Source of the DNA: CAZNPL01 sp964574815
Lineage (GTDB): Bacteria > Planctomycetota > Phycisphaerae > UBA1845
NCBI GenBank assembly: GCA_964574815.1
Contig: CAZNPL010000016.1
Span: 1-64,000 of the forward strand
Direction of reading: 5' to 3'
DNA length: 64,000 nucleotides
The notes below the pieces were generated by a model. The model was not told the origin of the DNA. It saw nothing but the letters and a program-made list of their open reading frames with translations, and searched no databases. Of this stretch, positions 17,964 to 25,650 are shown piece by piece (positions within the stretch are counted from its first letter, which is position 1; every line of letters begins with the position of its first letter). The translations under genes were made by a program, and so were the position numbers.

Positions 17964-18152
17964 CGCGAGCGATGGTACGTAAGTGTCAGGCTGCTATCAA
18001 TCTCGCTCGCCGGCCGTCCTCCGTGACCGCCCTTGGCAGAGCGATTGACCGGTGGCCGCGGCGTCCCGCCTCAAGAAACGCCGCTCTTGCCGATCAGTCC
18101 GGATGCTCTTCCCGCGACTCCACCGCGAAGCATCCTACGGGAGGCTTGTTGG

Positions 18153-18932
18153 TCATGCGACCAGTTCCTCGCACAGGCTCGGACCAAATCGCTGCCGGAG
18201 CCTCTGCAAAATATCCTTGTGAATCTGACTCACCCGCGACTCCGACAGCTTCAACACCATGCCGATCTCGGCCATGGTCAGTTCCTCGTAGTAGTACAGA
18301 ACCAGCACCAGCCGCTCTTCGCGCGACAGCCCCCGCGTGATGTACTCGGTCAGCAATTCACGAGAGACCGCCTCCGACGGATCGCCCGATCGTTTGTCCC
18401 CGATGTCCCAGCTTCGCGACGGCCCGCGGCCGTTGTGGTCGTCCTGCGGTTCCATGGCGCTGAAGTGGACCTCCTTGCCAAGCTGCGACAGGCGGCAGAG
18501 ATGGTCGTACCGGGCAAGCGACACGCCCATCCGATCGGCGATCTCCTCATGGGTGGGCGGGTGCCCGTTCTCGGCGTCAAGCCGTTCGCGCACGGCCAGG
18601 CGCCGTTTCTCAAAGGTGCGGACCGTGCGGCTTTGCGGATCGAGCCCGCGGAGCCAGTCCATTACGGCGCCGGAGATTCGTTGCTGGCAAAAGGTTTCGA
18701 ACTTGGCCTTGTGCTTGGGGTTGTAGGCTTCAACCGCTTCGATCAGCCCGTCGAACGCCGCGCTGCAAATTTCGTCGTAAGAGACTTGTGCCGGTAATTT
18801 ACGTGACAACCTTGCCGCGTGCGTGTGGACCAGGTGGCTGTACCTGACGACCAGTTCGTTACGAAGCTTCAACTCCCGGGTCCTCAGGTAAACCTTCCAA
18901 AGCTTCTCGACGGACTGCTCTCTTAGATTCAT
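18153..18932 (-). CDS. fliA: FliA/WhiG-family sigma factor (sigma-28 type)
   Basis: A 259-residue sigma factor of the FliA/WhiG group, which directs RNA polymerase to flagellar or differentiation promoters. Region 2 is SHLVHTHAARLSRKLPAQVSYDEICSAAFDGLIEAVEAYNP followed by FETFCQQRISGAVMDWLRGLD, the -10 recognition and melting part. Region 3 is HEEIADRMGVSLARYDHL. Region 4 is SREERLVLVLYYYEELTMAEIGMVLKLSESRVSQIHKDIL with the -35 helix-turn-helix. There is a good ribosome site (GGAGGAG) about 8 bases before the ATG. The FlgM-like protein at 1766-2098 is a plausible antagonist. The FliA versus WhiG role cannot be decided here. Confidence 0.9.
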   Translation of the reverse strand: MNLREQSVEKLWKVYLRTRELKLRNELVVRYSHLVHTHAARLSRKLPAQVSYDEICSAAFDGLIEAVEAYNPKHKAKFETFCQQRISGAVMDWLRGLDPQSRTVRTFEKRRLAVRERLDAENGHPPTHEEIADRMGVSLARYDHLCRLSQLGKEVHFSAMEPQDDHNGRGPSRSWDIGDKRSGDPSEAVSRELLTEYITRGLSREERLVLVLYYYEELTMAEIGMVLKLSESRVSQIHKDILQRLRQRFGPSLCEELVA

Positions 18933-19696
18933 CTGTCGCGCTCCTCCGATTTTGTCATCCGTGACGGTGAGTCAAATGAGGCGCTTAAAATAGCGAGGGC
19001 GGATTAGGACGGCAAGGTAATTTACGGTAAATATCAAAAAAAAGTTATCTGCGCAGGATGATCTGTTTCCGCATTATGGGCGTTTTCAGCAGCCTGAGAG
19101 GGGGGGGCTGCTCTAAACCCCGTTGCGGTCGTAAGGTATTCTAAAATAATAGCTTCCAGGACGAGAATGCTTGCAGATCCAGCCATGCTGTCATTGAGCG
19201 ACTCAAGCTGGCGCCATCTTTCGGCCTGGCAAGCAGGATAAAATAGGAGATTTACCCTAGCGCCAATTCGCAGGCGTCGCTCTCCTGCGAACCGTGCATG
19301 TGACTGCCCTCACCCCGTCGCGAAAGGCCGACGCCATCCCGACAACAGCGTGCTGGATCCGAGCGTGTCGGCAGACTGTCCGCAATCAGCCGGTCTACGA
19401 CCTGTTTGAGGTCACCGCATCCGAGAGATCGAGGTCAACGCACCCGGCAGCGCGCTCGCGCGGTTCGCACGGCGGGGCACTCGCCTGGCGAGTTGCACGC
19501 AATGCCTCTCTTGAACCGGTCCTTGCCGCAGGCGCTCGGCCCAACGCTCAGGCTCCTCGTCAGTTGAACGAGCGAGGCGACGACGCGGCAAGATCAAGCG
19601 GAACGACCTTACCATTGACATGCTTCACCCGAGGGCTAGATTACATTGGATGGTCGTCCCGCGACCGCAGGCCGCCGGGTCACCAGGGGCAAGTGA
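18933..19696. other. AT-richer intergenic region upstream of the sigma factor and the tRNA
   Basis: About 760 bases without a convincing gene, locally much richer in A and T than the surroundings (about 19000-19060 and 19130-19160). It contains the perfect inverted repeat ATTTAC-G-GTAAAT at 19020-19032 followed by an A-tract, and a hairpin AGCAGCC/GGCTGCT at 19088-19094 with 19106-19112. The sigma factor promoter and the tRNA promoter must be here. An open frame at 19294-19779 runs through the tRNA gene and is rejected as coding. Confidence 0.45.
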
Positions 19697-21088
19697 GGGC
19701 TCATAGCTCAGTTGGCCAGAGCGCGTCGCTGATAACGACGAGGTCCCAGGTTCGAGTCCTGGTGGGCCCACTTTACTAAGTGGCAGTGGATTTTCCGAGT
19801 CGTCCTGAGTCGTATTGTCCCGTTTAGAGCCTGAGAACGCGGAGTCGCCGGTTTGGCCGGTGACTCCGTGTGACTCGGTATGACTCGAAAAGGCAGGGTA
19901 CTGCGTCGGTTTTTGCAGCGCCTTTTCACCCTCCTGAGCCTGCGTATCGCCATCCGCCTGGACGGCTCGTGCGAAGTGCTCCTCGGTCGTCTGGAGGTAC
20001 GAGTCCCGCGCCACCGCCACGGAGTTGCCGAGCCACCCGCACACGACATGGGACGGGAAGTGCTCCTCAAGTTCCGTCTGCCGCGTGCTCCGCAGGTTGT
20101 GGAACAGCTTCGGCCACGCCTCGACGCCAGCCGCCTTGATGATCAGCCCAAGCCGCCGGCGGAGATTCACCGCGCTGCTGCGATCGTCGCCCGCGGCTTT
20201 CGGTGAGGCCTCGGCTCGGTCCACCACGTACACCGCACCGTCAGCAGCCTCCTCGAAGGCTTGGAGCAGATATGGCTCGATCTCGGGGAATATCGGCACC
20301 CACCGAGACTCGTGACCCTCGTGGTGCTCGGTCTTGCACGAACGCACGAGAAACCGCTTCTGATCCCAGTTCACGTCCTCCCAGCGGAGCGCCAAGGTCT
20401 CGGACGGGCATCGCAGCCCTCCGAACCGGCTCAAGGCGACGATGAGGCGCCACGTGTTGTTGGGACACGCGCCCAACACCTTGCCAGTGTCCGCCCTGGT
20501 GATGAACCGATGCCGATCGCGGGTGCCCCGGACTCGGGAGGGCAGCTTCGCGAAAGGGTTGCTCATGATCAGCTTCCGATCCAGAGCGTCGGCGAAGAAT
20601 TGCTTCGCCAGCCCGGTCCTGCGCGCCACGGTGTTGGCGGCCAGCTTCTCGTGGGTACCGAGCCAAACCCGCCAGTCCTTCGCATCGCCGACGGTGATGG
20701 TGCGGAGCGGCCGGTTCGGCCCGAAGAACGTGATGAGGTTTCGCTTCGTGTGCCCGTAGATGGTCTGCGTGTTCGGCTTCACATCCGCCCGGCGGTCCAG
20801 ATAGCCGTCCAGGAACTTGCCAAGTGTCGCCGCCTCGCGCTTCGGGATCAGCCCGACACCGGCCAGCTTGTCGGTCATCCTGGCGTCGAGTCCGGCCAAC
20901 CAATGCGAGGTTTCAGGACTGACGCCGTACCCGGTGATGCTCGCGCCGACCAGATCCTCGACACGGGTCCGGACGCCCTCTGCGGCCTTCTGCGACACCT
21001 TACCGAGCCGGAGGGTCTTTCGGCTGCCGTCCGCGGCCGTGAATTGGATGTTTCGCCGTCCACCGGGTCGTTTGCAGACAGATGCCAT
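19625..21088 (-). CDS. int: Tyrosine integrase whose 3' end crosses the attachment core
   Basis: A 487-residue tyrosine recombinase that would integrate and excise the element. A SAM-like arm/core-binding domain lies near residues 90-180. The catalytic domain shows the first Arg in SRFGGLRCPSETLALRWEDV, the His-x-x-Arg box in FHNLRSTRQTELE, GWLGNS, and the nucleophile Tyr in ARDSYLQTTEEHF (Tyr about 364). From residue 440 the frame enters the att core (VGPPGLEP), then reads the antisense of tRNA-Ile and chromosomal sequence to a stop at 19625. The element's own continuation is at 32505-32717 in the same frame; in the excised circle the protein would be 509 residues and end in ILAVVNGATA. Catalytic residues are unaffected. 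Confidence 0.93.
   Translation of the reverse strand: MASVCKRPGGRRNIQFTAADGSRKTLRLGKVSQKAAEGVRTRVEDLVGASITGYGVSPETSHWLAGLDARMTDKLAGVGLIPKREAATLGKFLDGYLDRRADVKPNTQTIYGHTKRNLITFFGPNRPLRTITVGDAKDWRVWLGTHEKLAANTVARRTGLAKQFFADALDRKLIMSNPFAKLPSRVRGTRDRHRFITRADTGKVLGACPNNTWRLIVALSRFGGLRCPSETLALRWEDVNWDQKRFLVRSCKTEHHEGHESRWVPIFPEIEPYLLQAFEEAADGAVYVVDRAEASPKAAGDDRSSAVNLRRRLGLIIKAAGVEAWPKLFHNLRSTRQTELEEHFPSHVVCGWLGNSVAVARDSYLQTTEEHFARAVQADGDTQAQEGEKALQKPTQYPAFSSHTESHGVTGQTGDSAFSGSKRDNTTQDDSENPLPLSKVGPPGLEPGTSSLSATRSGQLSYEPSLAPGDPAACGRGTTIQCNLALG
19697..19770 (+). tRNA. tRNA-Ile (GAU anticodon), integration target
   Basis: A complete cloverleaf of 74 bases. The acceptor stem GGGCTCA pairs with TGGGCCC (one G-T wobble), with discriminator A at 19770. 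The D arm is AGCTCAGTTGGCCAGAGC. The anticodon stem CGTCG/CGACG carries loop CTGATAA with anticodon GAT at 19731-19733. The T arm contains GGTTCGAGTCC. CCA is not encoded. The last 22 bases are the attachment core of the integrative element to the right, and the tRNA stays intact after integration. Confidence 0.97.
19749..19770 (+). repeat. attL core (22-bp direct repeat)
   Basis: The left copy of the attachment repeat forms the T-arm and acceptor 3' half of tRNA-Ile. It is identical to 32695-32716. The neighbouring bases differ on both sides (A before and C after here; T before and T after at the right copy), so 22 bp is the exact identity. Confidence 0.95.
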
Positions 21089-21091
21089 AGA

Positions 21092-21304
21092 TCACCGTCC
21101 CTTCGATTTCCGCGCCCGCCGCAGCTCCAGGCCCAGGAGCGCCGCCAGTTTCGCTGCCGTTCGGAGGGTAATGCCGCCTTCGTCGTTCGTGATGAATCGG
21201 TGCAGCGCCGCGTACGGAATCTTCGCTCCGTCGGCCATGTTCTTGATGGAACGCCCGCTCTCGCGTGCTGTTTTCCGTAACTGGTTCTCGATCGAAGTGC
21301 TCAT
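21092..21304 (-). CDS. Small XRE-type helix-turn-helix regulator
   Basis: A 70-residue protein consisting essentially of one lambda-repressor-like helix-turn-helix: a first helix RKTARESGRSIKNMADGAKI, a recognition part PYAALHRFITNDEGG, then LRTAAKLAALLGLELR. It probably controls the element's own promoters. The stop is three bases before the integrase start, so int may be co-transcribed with it. A double GATATC motif lies directly upstream at 21314-21333 and could be its operator. No sensor or protease-like domain is attached. Confidence 0.8.
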   Translation of the reverse strand: MSTSIENQLRKTARESGRSIKNMADGAKIPYAALHRFITNDEGGITLRTAAKLAALLGLELRRARKSKGR

Positions 21305-21313
21305 CGTCTATAA

Positions 21314-21333
21314 GATATCACACGTTCGATATC
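21314..21333. promoter_or_regulatory. Candidate operator: paired GATATC
   Basis: Two GATATC hexamers at 21314-21319 and 21328-21333 (14 bases centre to centre) lie in the 32-base gap just upstream of the XRE gene start. A similar pair, GATATC-N5-GATATC, lies at 32014-32030 in the other regulatory gap of the element. The 3' flanks agree (GATATCCT in both). Confidence 0.4.
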
Positions 21334-21336
21334 CTG

Positions 21337-21606
21337 TCAAGTCCGGGTCGTTGGTGGTGGCGGTTCGTTCTCGTTCTGGCATCCCTCGGCGCCGCTCGTC
21401 CTGACTCGGTCAATGAACGCCTTCAGGTCTCGCGGATCGTAGCGGACGGCACGCCCCAGACGCACGCATCGCACCTCGCCGCGTTTGGTCAGTTTCCACA
21501 ACGTCGACGGGCTGATCGCCAACGCCTTTGACGCCTGGCGTCCTGTCAACAGTAGTTGTCCGTTGTTGCCTACGGTCATTGTTGTTCGGTCCTCTCCGTT
21601 CATCAT
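21337..21606 (-). CDS. Excisionase-like helix-turn-helix protein
   Basis: An 89-residue protein with a MerR/Xis-type winged helix-turn-helix: LLTGRQASKALAISPSTLWKLTKRGEVRCVRLGRAVRYDPRDLKAFIDR (about residues 19-67). The family binds DNA next to attachment sites and directs the integrase towards excision, or acts as a small repressor. The C-terminal tail is acidic then Pro/Thr-rich. It overlaps the stop of the helicase gene upstream by four bases (ATGA). Its position next to the XRE regulator and int supports a recombination-directionality role. Confidence 0.78.
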   Translation of the reverse strand: MMNGEDRTTMTVGNNGQLLLTGRQASKALAISPSTLWKLTKRGEVRCVRLGRAVRYDPRDLKAFIDRVRTSGAEGCQNENEPPPPTTRT

Positions 21607-23096
21607 GCTACACCTTCGAGTTCGCAGGCCTCGTCAACGGCGCCGAAGTACCGATCGATCTCGGCCGGAATCTCCGCGTCTGCAAGGCTGGCCAACTCGC
21701 AGAGCCGCTCGAATCTGCGACAGGTTTCCTGATACTCCCCGGTGTACGTTTCCCAACTGACCCGTTCGAAGTCCCCGCGCGCAGCGTACAGCTTCCGGCG
21801 TCCGTCATCCGGGTGTGGTTTTGCCTCGACCAACCGATGCCGCTGCAACGTGGTCATGATGGCGCCGGCCGAGTATTCCGCCCTTGGTCCGATCGCCTTG
21901 CGGGCGATCTCGGCTTGGGTCTCGTCACGGAATGGCGCCTTCAGGATGTATTCCCAGACCGCCTGCAGGTCGACCACCGGCGGAAACGTGGCATTGATGA
22001 GAAACTGGCGGCTGGACTTGCCCTCGTTGCTTCCCCGGAAACACCCGTACACGTCGGCTGGCTTGCCGTCGCGACCGGCGCGCCCGAACCCCTGCACCCA
22101 GTCCTCAATGCTCTTCGGGGGGTCGTAGTGGACCACGACCCGGATGTTGGACTTGTCGATGCCAAGCAGGAAGGCGTCGGTGGCAACGACTACCCGACTG
22201 TCTTGCATGAAGGCATCTTGTGCTTCTTTCTTCTCAGAGGCTTTGAGTCGCCCGTGATAGAGCAGCACATCACGACGGCCTTGAGCGTGCAACTTGGCGT
22301 GTAAGGTGCTCGCCGTGCGGACCGTGGCACAGAACACGATGCCGGGCTCACCAGCGTGGCGCTCGAGAATTCCCGCCAGCGTGCGCGGCCCGCGTTCGAC
22401 CACGCGAATTCTCAAGCCGGCCCGAGCACACGGGAGCACGATACGGAGCGGTTCCCGCATTTGAAGGGCTTTGTTGAGGCGGCCGTGGTCGCCCTCTGCG
22501 AGCGTGGCGGTACACGCCATCCTCACGGCCGGTCGCAACGACGCCAACTTGCCGCCGAGCCAGGCGTACGGGACTCGGAAACCGCGGTCTCTGAGAACAC
22601 AATGGGCCTCGTCAATGACGGCCAAGTCAACGCGGCCGACAAGCTCCCGCGCGAACCGATCCGTCTTCAGACCTTCCGGCGTCGTGATGACGAACCCCCG
22701 GAACCCGGTCCGCAGGAGGCGCAGGGTCTCGGTCTTGTACTTCTCGCGGACATCTGAGTTCCAAATCCGCACCGGCAGGTCGAGTTCGGTCAGTCGGCGG
22801 TACTGGTCGGCGATGAGCGACCGGAGCGGAGAGACGATCAGCGTCAGCCCCTCACGGACGATGCCGGCGCCGAAGAAAACCTCGGACTTCCCGGATCCGG
22901 TGGGCGCGACGATCAGCACGTCCCGGCCATCGACGGCGGCGGCGATACTGGCCCGCTGGTGTTCGTAGAATTCCGGCACCCCCAGGCGGCCGGCCAGGGC
23001 AGGCCAATTCGTGACCTGTGACGCGCACGCGCGCGTATGTAGCGAATTGAATTGCGCGCCGTGTAGTCCAGTTCGTACATACGTTTCGCGTCTCAC
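21603..23096 (-). CDS. RecQ-like superfamily 2 DNA helicase
   Basis: A 497-residue helicase. Motif I APTGSGKS lies at about residues 64-71, motif Ia follows in IVSPLRSLIADQYRRL, motif II is VIDEAHCVL (DEAH box), motif III MACTATLAE, and motif VI VQGFGRAGRDGKPADVYGCF. The order and the GRAGRDG sequence are of the RecQ type. The C-terminal 150 residues look like a winged-helix region (YSAGAIMTTLQRHRLVEA) but no HRDC domain is evident. The N-terminus is shorter than in cellular RecQ. It probably serves replication or processing of the element. It overlaps both neighbours by four bases (ATGA), so it sits inside a coupled operon. Confidence 0.85.
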   Translation of the reverse strand: MRRETYVRTGLHGAQFNSLHTRACASQVTNWPALAGRLGVPEFYEHQRASIAAAVDGRDVLIVAPTGSGKSEVFFGAGIVREGLTLIVSPLRSLIADQYRRLTELDLPVRIWNSDVREKYKTETLRLLRTGFRGFVITTPEGLKTDRFARELVGRVDLAVIDEAHCVLRDRGFRVPYAWLGGKLASLRPAVRMACTATLAEGDHGRLNKALQMREPLRIVLPCARAGLRIRVVERGPRTLAGILERHAGEPGIVFCATVRTASTLHAKLHAQGRRDVLLYHGRLKASEKKEAQDAFMQDSRVVVATDAFLLGIDKSNIRVVVHYDPPKSIEDWVQGFGRAGRDGKPADVYGCFRGSNEGKSSRQFLINATFPPVVDLQAVWEYILKAPFRDETQAEIARKAIGPRAEYSAGAIMTTLQRHRLVEAKPHPDDGRRKLYAARGDFERVSWETYTGEYQETCRRFERLCELASLADAEIPAEIDRYFGAVDEACELEGVA

Positions 23097-24196
23097 GTCA
23101 CACCCCCGTTTTTCTGCGTTTTCTGATGCGTTAAGGGCGTTTGCTGTGACGCCTGTGACGCTTCAGAATCGCTTTCTGTCTCGCAAATCGAGTCCAAAAC
23201 GTGAGAATTGATGAGACAGGAACGCCATTGTGTTCCGTCACACCTGACTCGCGCATCGGTGTCCGCCAGCTTGCAGGACCGGAGGTCGGCCAGCAGCCGA
23301 CGTTTGCTCTCAGCCCGGAGCTCCTCCGTTAGATGCTCACCTGAGACAGCGATCTCCGGCTTCGCGCCTGGAGTCTCGCGACGGCCGAAAACAGGATGAC
23401 CAAAACATCGGTGCCAGTTCGCGTCCGTTGCGAGGCCGAGCGCCCAGTCCAGGTACGATCCGGTCATCCGTTCTCCGGTTTCCCCGACGAAGGACCGTGG
23501 CCGGAGCAACATGCCGGCGATCCGCGACATGAGGCGATCCGGGTCGGTCGTCTGGTCGATCTCCACGTCGTCATGCTCCGGCAACTTGGCGATCTCCTTC
23601 GTCGCAGCCACGCGGATCGCGTCCTTGATCGATGACATGATGTGCTGGCGCGGTGGCGGAATACCCTCGCGGGACAACTCCAGCGCCTCACGACTGAGGG
23701 TCATCGAGTCGAAGACGCCATCGTCGGCGAGCGTCCAAAGTTCCGGCACCTTCACTTCGCGGCCGATCGCCTCAAGATAAAGCGTTTTTCCGGCACGATG
23801 CCATTCGGGCTGAAGCGATGCCACGAACCGGCCCGCAATGTCCGACATTCGCGGCGGCGGTCCCTGCGCGTGGACCTGCCGGCGACATTCGGCGATCTCT
23901 TTGGCGTCCTCGACGGCGAGAGCATTCAGCGCCTGAATGGCTCGTGTCTGGTCGATGCCGTAGACTTGCGACCATCGGTGGGCAACCTCGGCCTTGCTTC
24001 GGGTGGCATCAAGGGCAACACGATCCGTGGTGCGTTCCTCGCCGTCAACGATCAGCCTTACCCGCCGTCGCCCACCCGGCCGATCGCCCTCAAAGAGCAG
24101 GGCTTCAAACTCGACCAACCCGGCAGCCTTAAGGGCCTCGTCGGCTTCCTTCCGCTTCTGTGCCATGCGCCGCGCTGTGTTTGGATCACCCAACAT
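23093..24196 (-). CDS. Unknown element protein, possible replication accessory
   Basis: A 367-residue protein I do not recognise. The N-terminus is basic and helical (ARRMAQKRKEADEALKAAG), followed by a short beta region with RRRVRLIVDGEERTTDRVAL. The middle is helical. The C-terminal part (AESKRRLLADLRSCKLADTD, then DGTQWRSCLINSHVLDSI) looks like a small winged-helix unit, and the last 35 residues are Ser/Gln/Thr-rich. There is no P-loop or nuclease motif. A strong ribosome site (AGGAGGT) precedes the ATG. It sits immediately upstream of the helicase with a 4-base overlap, so a partner or loader role in DNA replication is a reasonable guess only. Confidence 0.65.
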   Translation of the reverse strand: MLGDPNTARRMAQKRKEADEALKAAGLVEFEALLFEGDRPGGRRRVRLIVDGEERTTDRVALDATRSKAEVAHRWSQVYGIDQTRAIQALNALAVEDAKEIAECRRQVHAQGPPPRMSDIAGRFVASLQPEWHRAGKTLYLEAIGREVKVPELWTLADDGVFDSMTLSREALELSREGIPPPRQHIMSSIKDAIRVAATKEIAKLPEHDDVEIDQTTDPDRLMSRIAGMLLRPRSFVGETGERMTGSYLDWALGLATDANWHRCFGHPVFGRRETPGAKPEIAVSGEHLTEELRAESKRRLLADLRSCKLADTDARVRCDGTQWRSCLINSHVLDSICETESDSEASQASQQTPLTHQKTQKNGGVT

Positions 24197-24716
24197 TGGT
24201 GCGTACCTCCTGGCTGAGCCACGAGAGCAAGTCCGCCACCGGGCGCTGATCCGTTAGCAGCAGGCTTGGAAGTTCATGGAACAGATCAGCGCGGTCGCCG
24301 TACTCGCGAACGAAGCGGGCCGCTCGGTCGATGCTGGCCGATGAACCGTGAGCGTGGACAACGAGCCGAACATCATCTTCGGTGCCGCCGACACCCTCGC
24401 GTCGGAGTGCCCACGTCAAGGTTCGCTCGTCGATCTCGACGCCGAGTTGACCGGCCGCGTCGAGGTACCGGAGAAGGACTCCTCGACCGGCGGTAGGCAT
24501 AAAGCGGTCCGAAAGCTCGAAGCGGTCGCAGGCACGCGACAGGGCGGCCGGATCTATGAAACCGCACGCCAAAAACCAGTCGGAGGCCTCCCGCCATTGC
24601 CGGCAAAAACTCCCGACGACCGGCCAAGGTTGATCCGTCGAGCATGGGCCGACGTCGGCGCGCGTGCGTGGCCGTGATCGCCCCTCAACATGCCGCAGAG
24701 AACCGCCAGCGTTCAT
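24186..24716 (-). CDS. Unknown element protein
   Basis: A 176-residue protein I do not recognise. The first 35 residues are Arg/Ser/Thr-rich and probably flexible. The rest alternates short helices: CRQWREASDWFLACGFI, PAALSRACDRFELSDRF, VLLRYLDAAGQLGVEID, DRAARFVREYGDRADLFHEL. The start at 24716 was chosen over longer alternatives because AAAGGAGGGG precedes it by about 6 bases and the upstream gene ends just before. It overlaps the next gene's start by 11 bases. Part of the overlapping minus-strand operon; may act with the two downstream genes. Confidence 0.65.
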   Translation of the reverse strand: MNAGGSLRHVEGRSRPRTRADVGPCSTDQPWPVVGSFCRQWREASDWFLACGFIDPAALSRACDRFELSDRFMPTAGRGVLLRYLDAAGQLGVEIDERTLTWALRREGVGGTEDDVRLVVHAHGSSASIDRAARFVREYGDRADLFHELPSLLLTDQRPVADLLSWLSQEVRTNVG

Positions 24717-24717
24717 G

Positions 24718-24972
24718 CTATGCCCCTCCTTTGTCGCCTCTGATGGCTGAGTGCTTGACGCCGGCGACATTGCGACAACGATCGTGAAGGGCGATCGGTT
24801 TTTCCCGCTCGTGTCCGACGATGACTCGAACGTCGTCGCGTAAATGACCGCGAACCAGCGACTTACATAAATCGTCGGCGTTGGGCGCTGCAATTTCCGG
24901 CGCAACGACCACCGAATAGGGGGCCTTTGAACCTGCCTCTCGCCGAACCAGTTTGCCGGCGTGGTCGGTCAC
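24718..24972 (-). CDS. Small unknown element protein
   Basis: An 84-residue protein without a recognised domain. It contains an alternating hydrophobic segment (PYSVVVAPEI) and a second strand-like stretch (DDVRVIVGHEREKPIAL). The stop codon lies one base before the ATG of the next gene, and its ATG overlaps the stop of the gene upstream, so coupling on both sides supports it being real despite its size. Confidence 0.55.
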   Translation of the reverse strand: MTDHAGKLVRREAGSKAPYSVVVAPEIAAPNADDLCKSLVRGHLRDDVRVIVGHEREKPIALHDRCRNVAGVKHSAIRGDKGGA

Positions 24973-25154
24973 GAGAGCACCCCCTGCCTCTGGACCATCC
25001 GCGCGGCGGACTTGGCAAAGAAGGCTGCCTTGACCGGGCTGCCCGCCGCTATCGCCCGGCCGAGTGCTTCAAGGACCGTGATCACGTCATCGTCGAGCGA
25101 GTGAGATCGTAAGAGCCGAAGGTGCGTGATGTCGTTGAGGCGTCGATTCATCAT
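24969..25154 (-). CDS. Small unknown element protein
   Basis: A 61-residue, mostly helical protein (MNRRLNDITHLRLLRSHSL, then ITVLEALGRAIAAG and KAAFFAKSAARMVQRQ). I chose the ATG at 25154 because it makes the 4-base ATGA overlap with the gene upstream; an ATG four codons earlier is possible. Function unknown. Strict junctions on both sides argue for a real gene. Confidence 0.5.
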   Translation of the reverse strand: MMNRRLNDITHLRLLRSHSLDDDVITVLEALGRAIAAGSPVKAAFFAKSAARMVQRQGVLS

Positions 25155-25348
25155 GCCGCCTGCCACCGTTCCATCAGCGTGATGACGTTTTTGCGCTGCT
25201 CCTCCAACGAAGAAAGCTTCGCCGATAGCCGGTCGCGTCGTTTTCGCCCGCGCGCTCGCTCAAGCTGGCGTTGTACGCGGACGACGGCGCGATCGAACCG
25301 GTTGAGGTTTTCTGGGTTGATTTGCGTGGGATGGGGTTGTAAGGTCAT
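25151..25348 (-). CDS. Small basic helical element protein
   Basis: A 65-residue, strongly basic protein, nearly all helix (NRFDRAVVRVQRQLERARGRK followed by LSAKLSSLEEQRKNVITLMERWQ). The heptad-like pattern suggests a short coiled coil. GGAGACC lies about 7 bases before the ATG. It is the first gene of the run of overlapping genes leading to the integrase. Function unknown. Confidence 0.5.
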   Translation of the reverse strand: MTLQPHPTQINPENLNRFDRAVVRVQRQLERARGRKRRDRLSAKLSSLEEQRKNVITLMERWQAA

Positions 25349-25416
25349 TCTAGCTGGTCTCCTCGATCAGAAAGTATTGGGCCCGTCCCCGGCCCACGTA
25401 CCGGGGCGGGCCGCGC

Positions 25417-25650
25417 TTACATCTCCGCGCCGTTCGACGGCGCGGTGTCATCCAATGTCCCTAACCCCCTCCTGTTGAGGCTGATCCGATATCCGTTGTA
25501 GGCGTTCACGTAGCGCCCATACGCCGCGTCCAGCCGCTGTTGCGATCGTGAAGTCAACTCCGCGTTCCCGGGAATTCCGATGAAGGCTTGCCATTCGGCC
25601 CGGGACAGCCGCCGATCCTTCGGGAAAGTTCTGAAAGTTTTGTTGGTCAT
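25417..25650 (-). CDS. Small unknown element protein
   Basis: A 77-residue protein with FRTFPKDRRLSRAEWQAFIGI at the N-terminus and RSQQRLDAAYGRYVNAYNGYR in the middle, rich in Arg and Tyr. No domain recognised. Its ATG overlaps the stop of the 553-residue protein gene by four bases, and a GGGGGT sequence precedes it, so the two are probably co-translated. Confidence 0.5.
   Translation of the reverse strand: MTNKTFRTFPKDRRLSRAEWQAFIGIPGNAELTSRSQQRLDAAYGRYVNAYNGYRISLNRRGLGTLDDTAPSNGAEM

Noticed and set aside
19088..19112. Hairpin AGCAGCC/GGCTGCT as an intrinsic terminator
   Set aside because: No U-tract on either strand and no gene ends there; noted only as part of the intergenic region.
19294..19779. 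161-codon plus-strand frame running into the tRNA
   Set aside because: It covers the tRNA gene, has Arg/Ser/Ala-rich shadow composition and its end is a translation of the tRNA.
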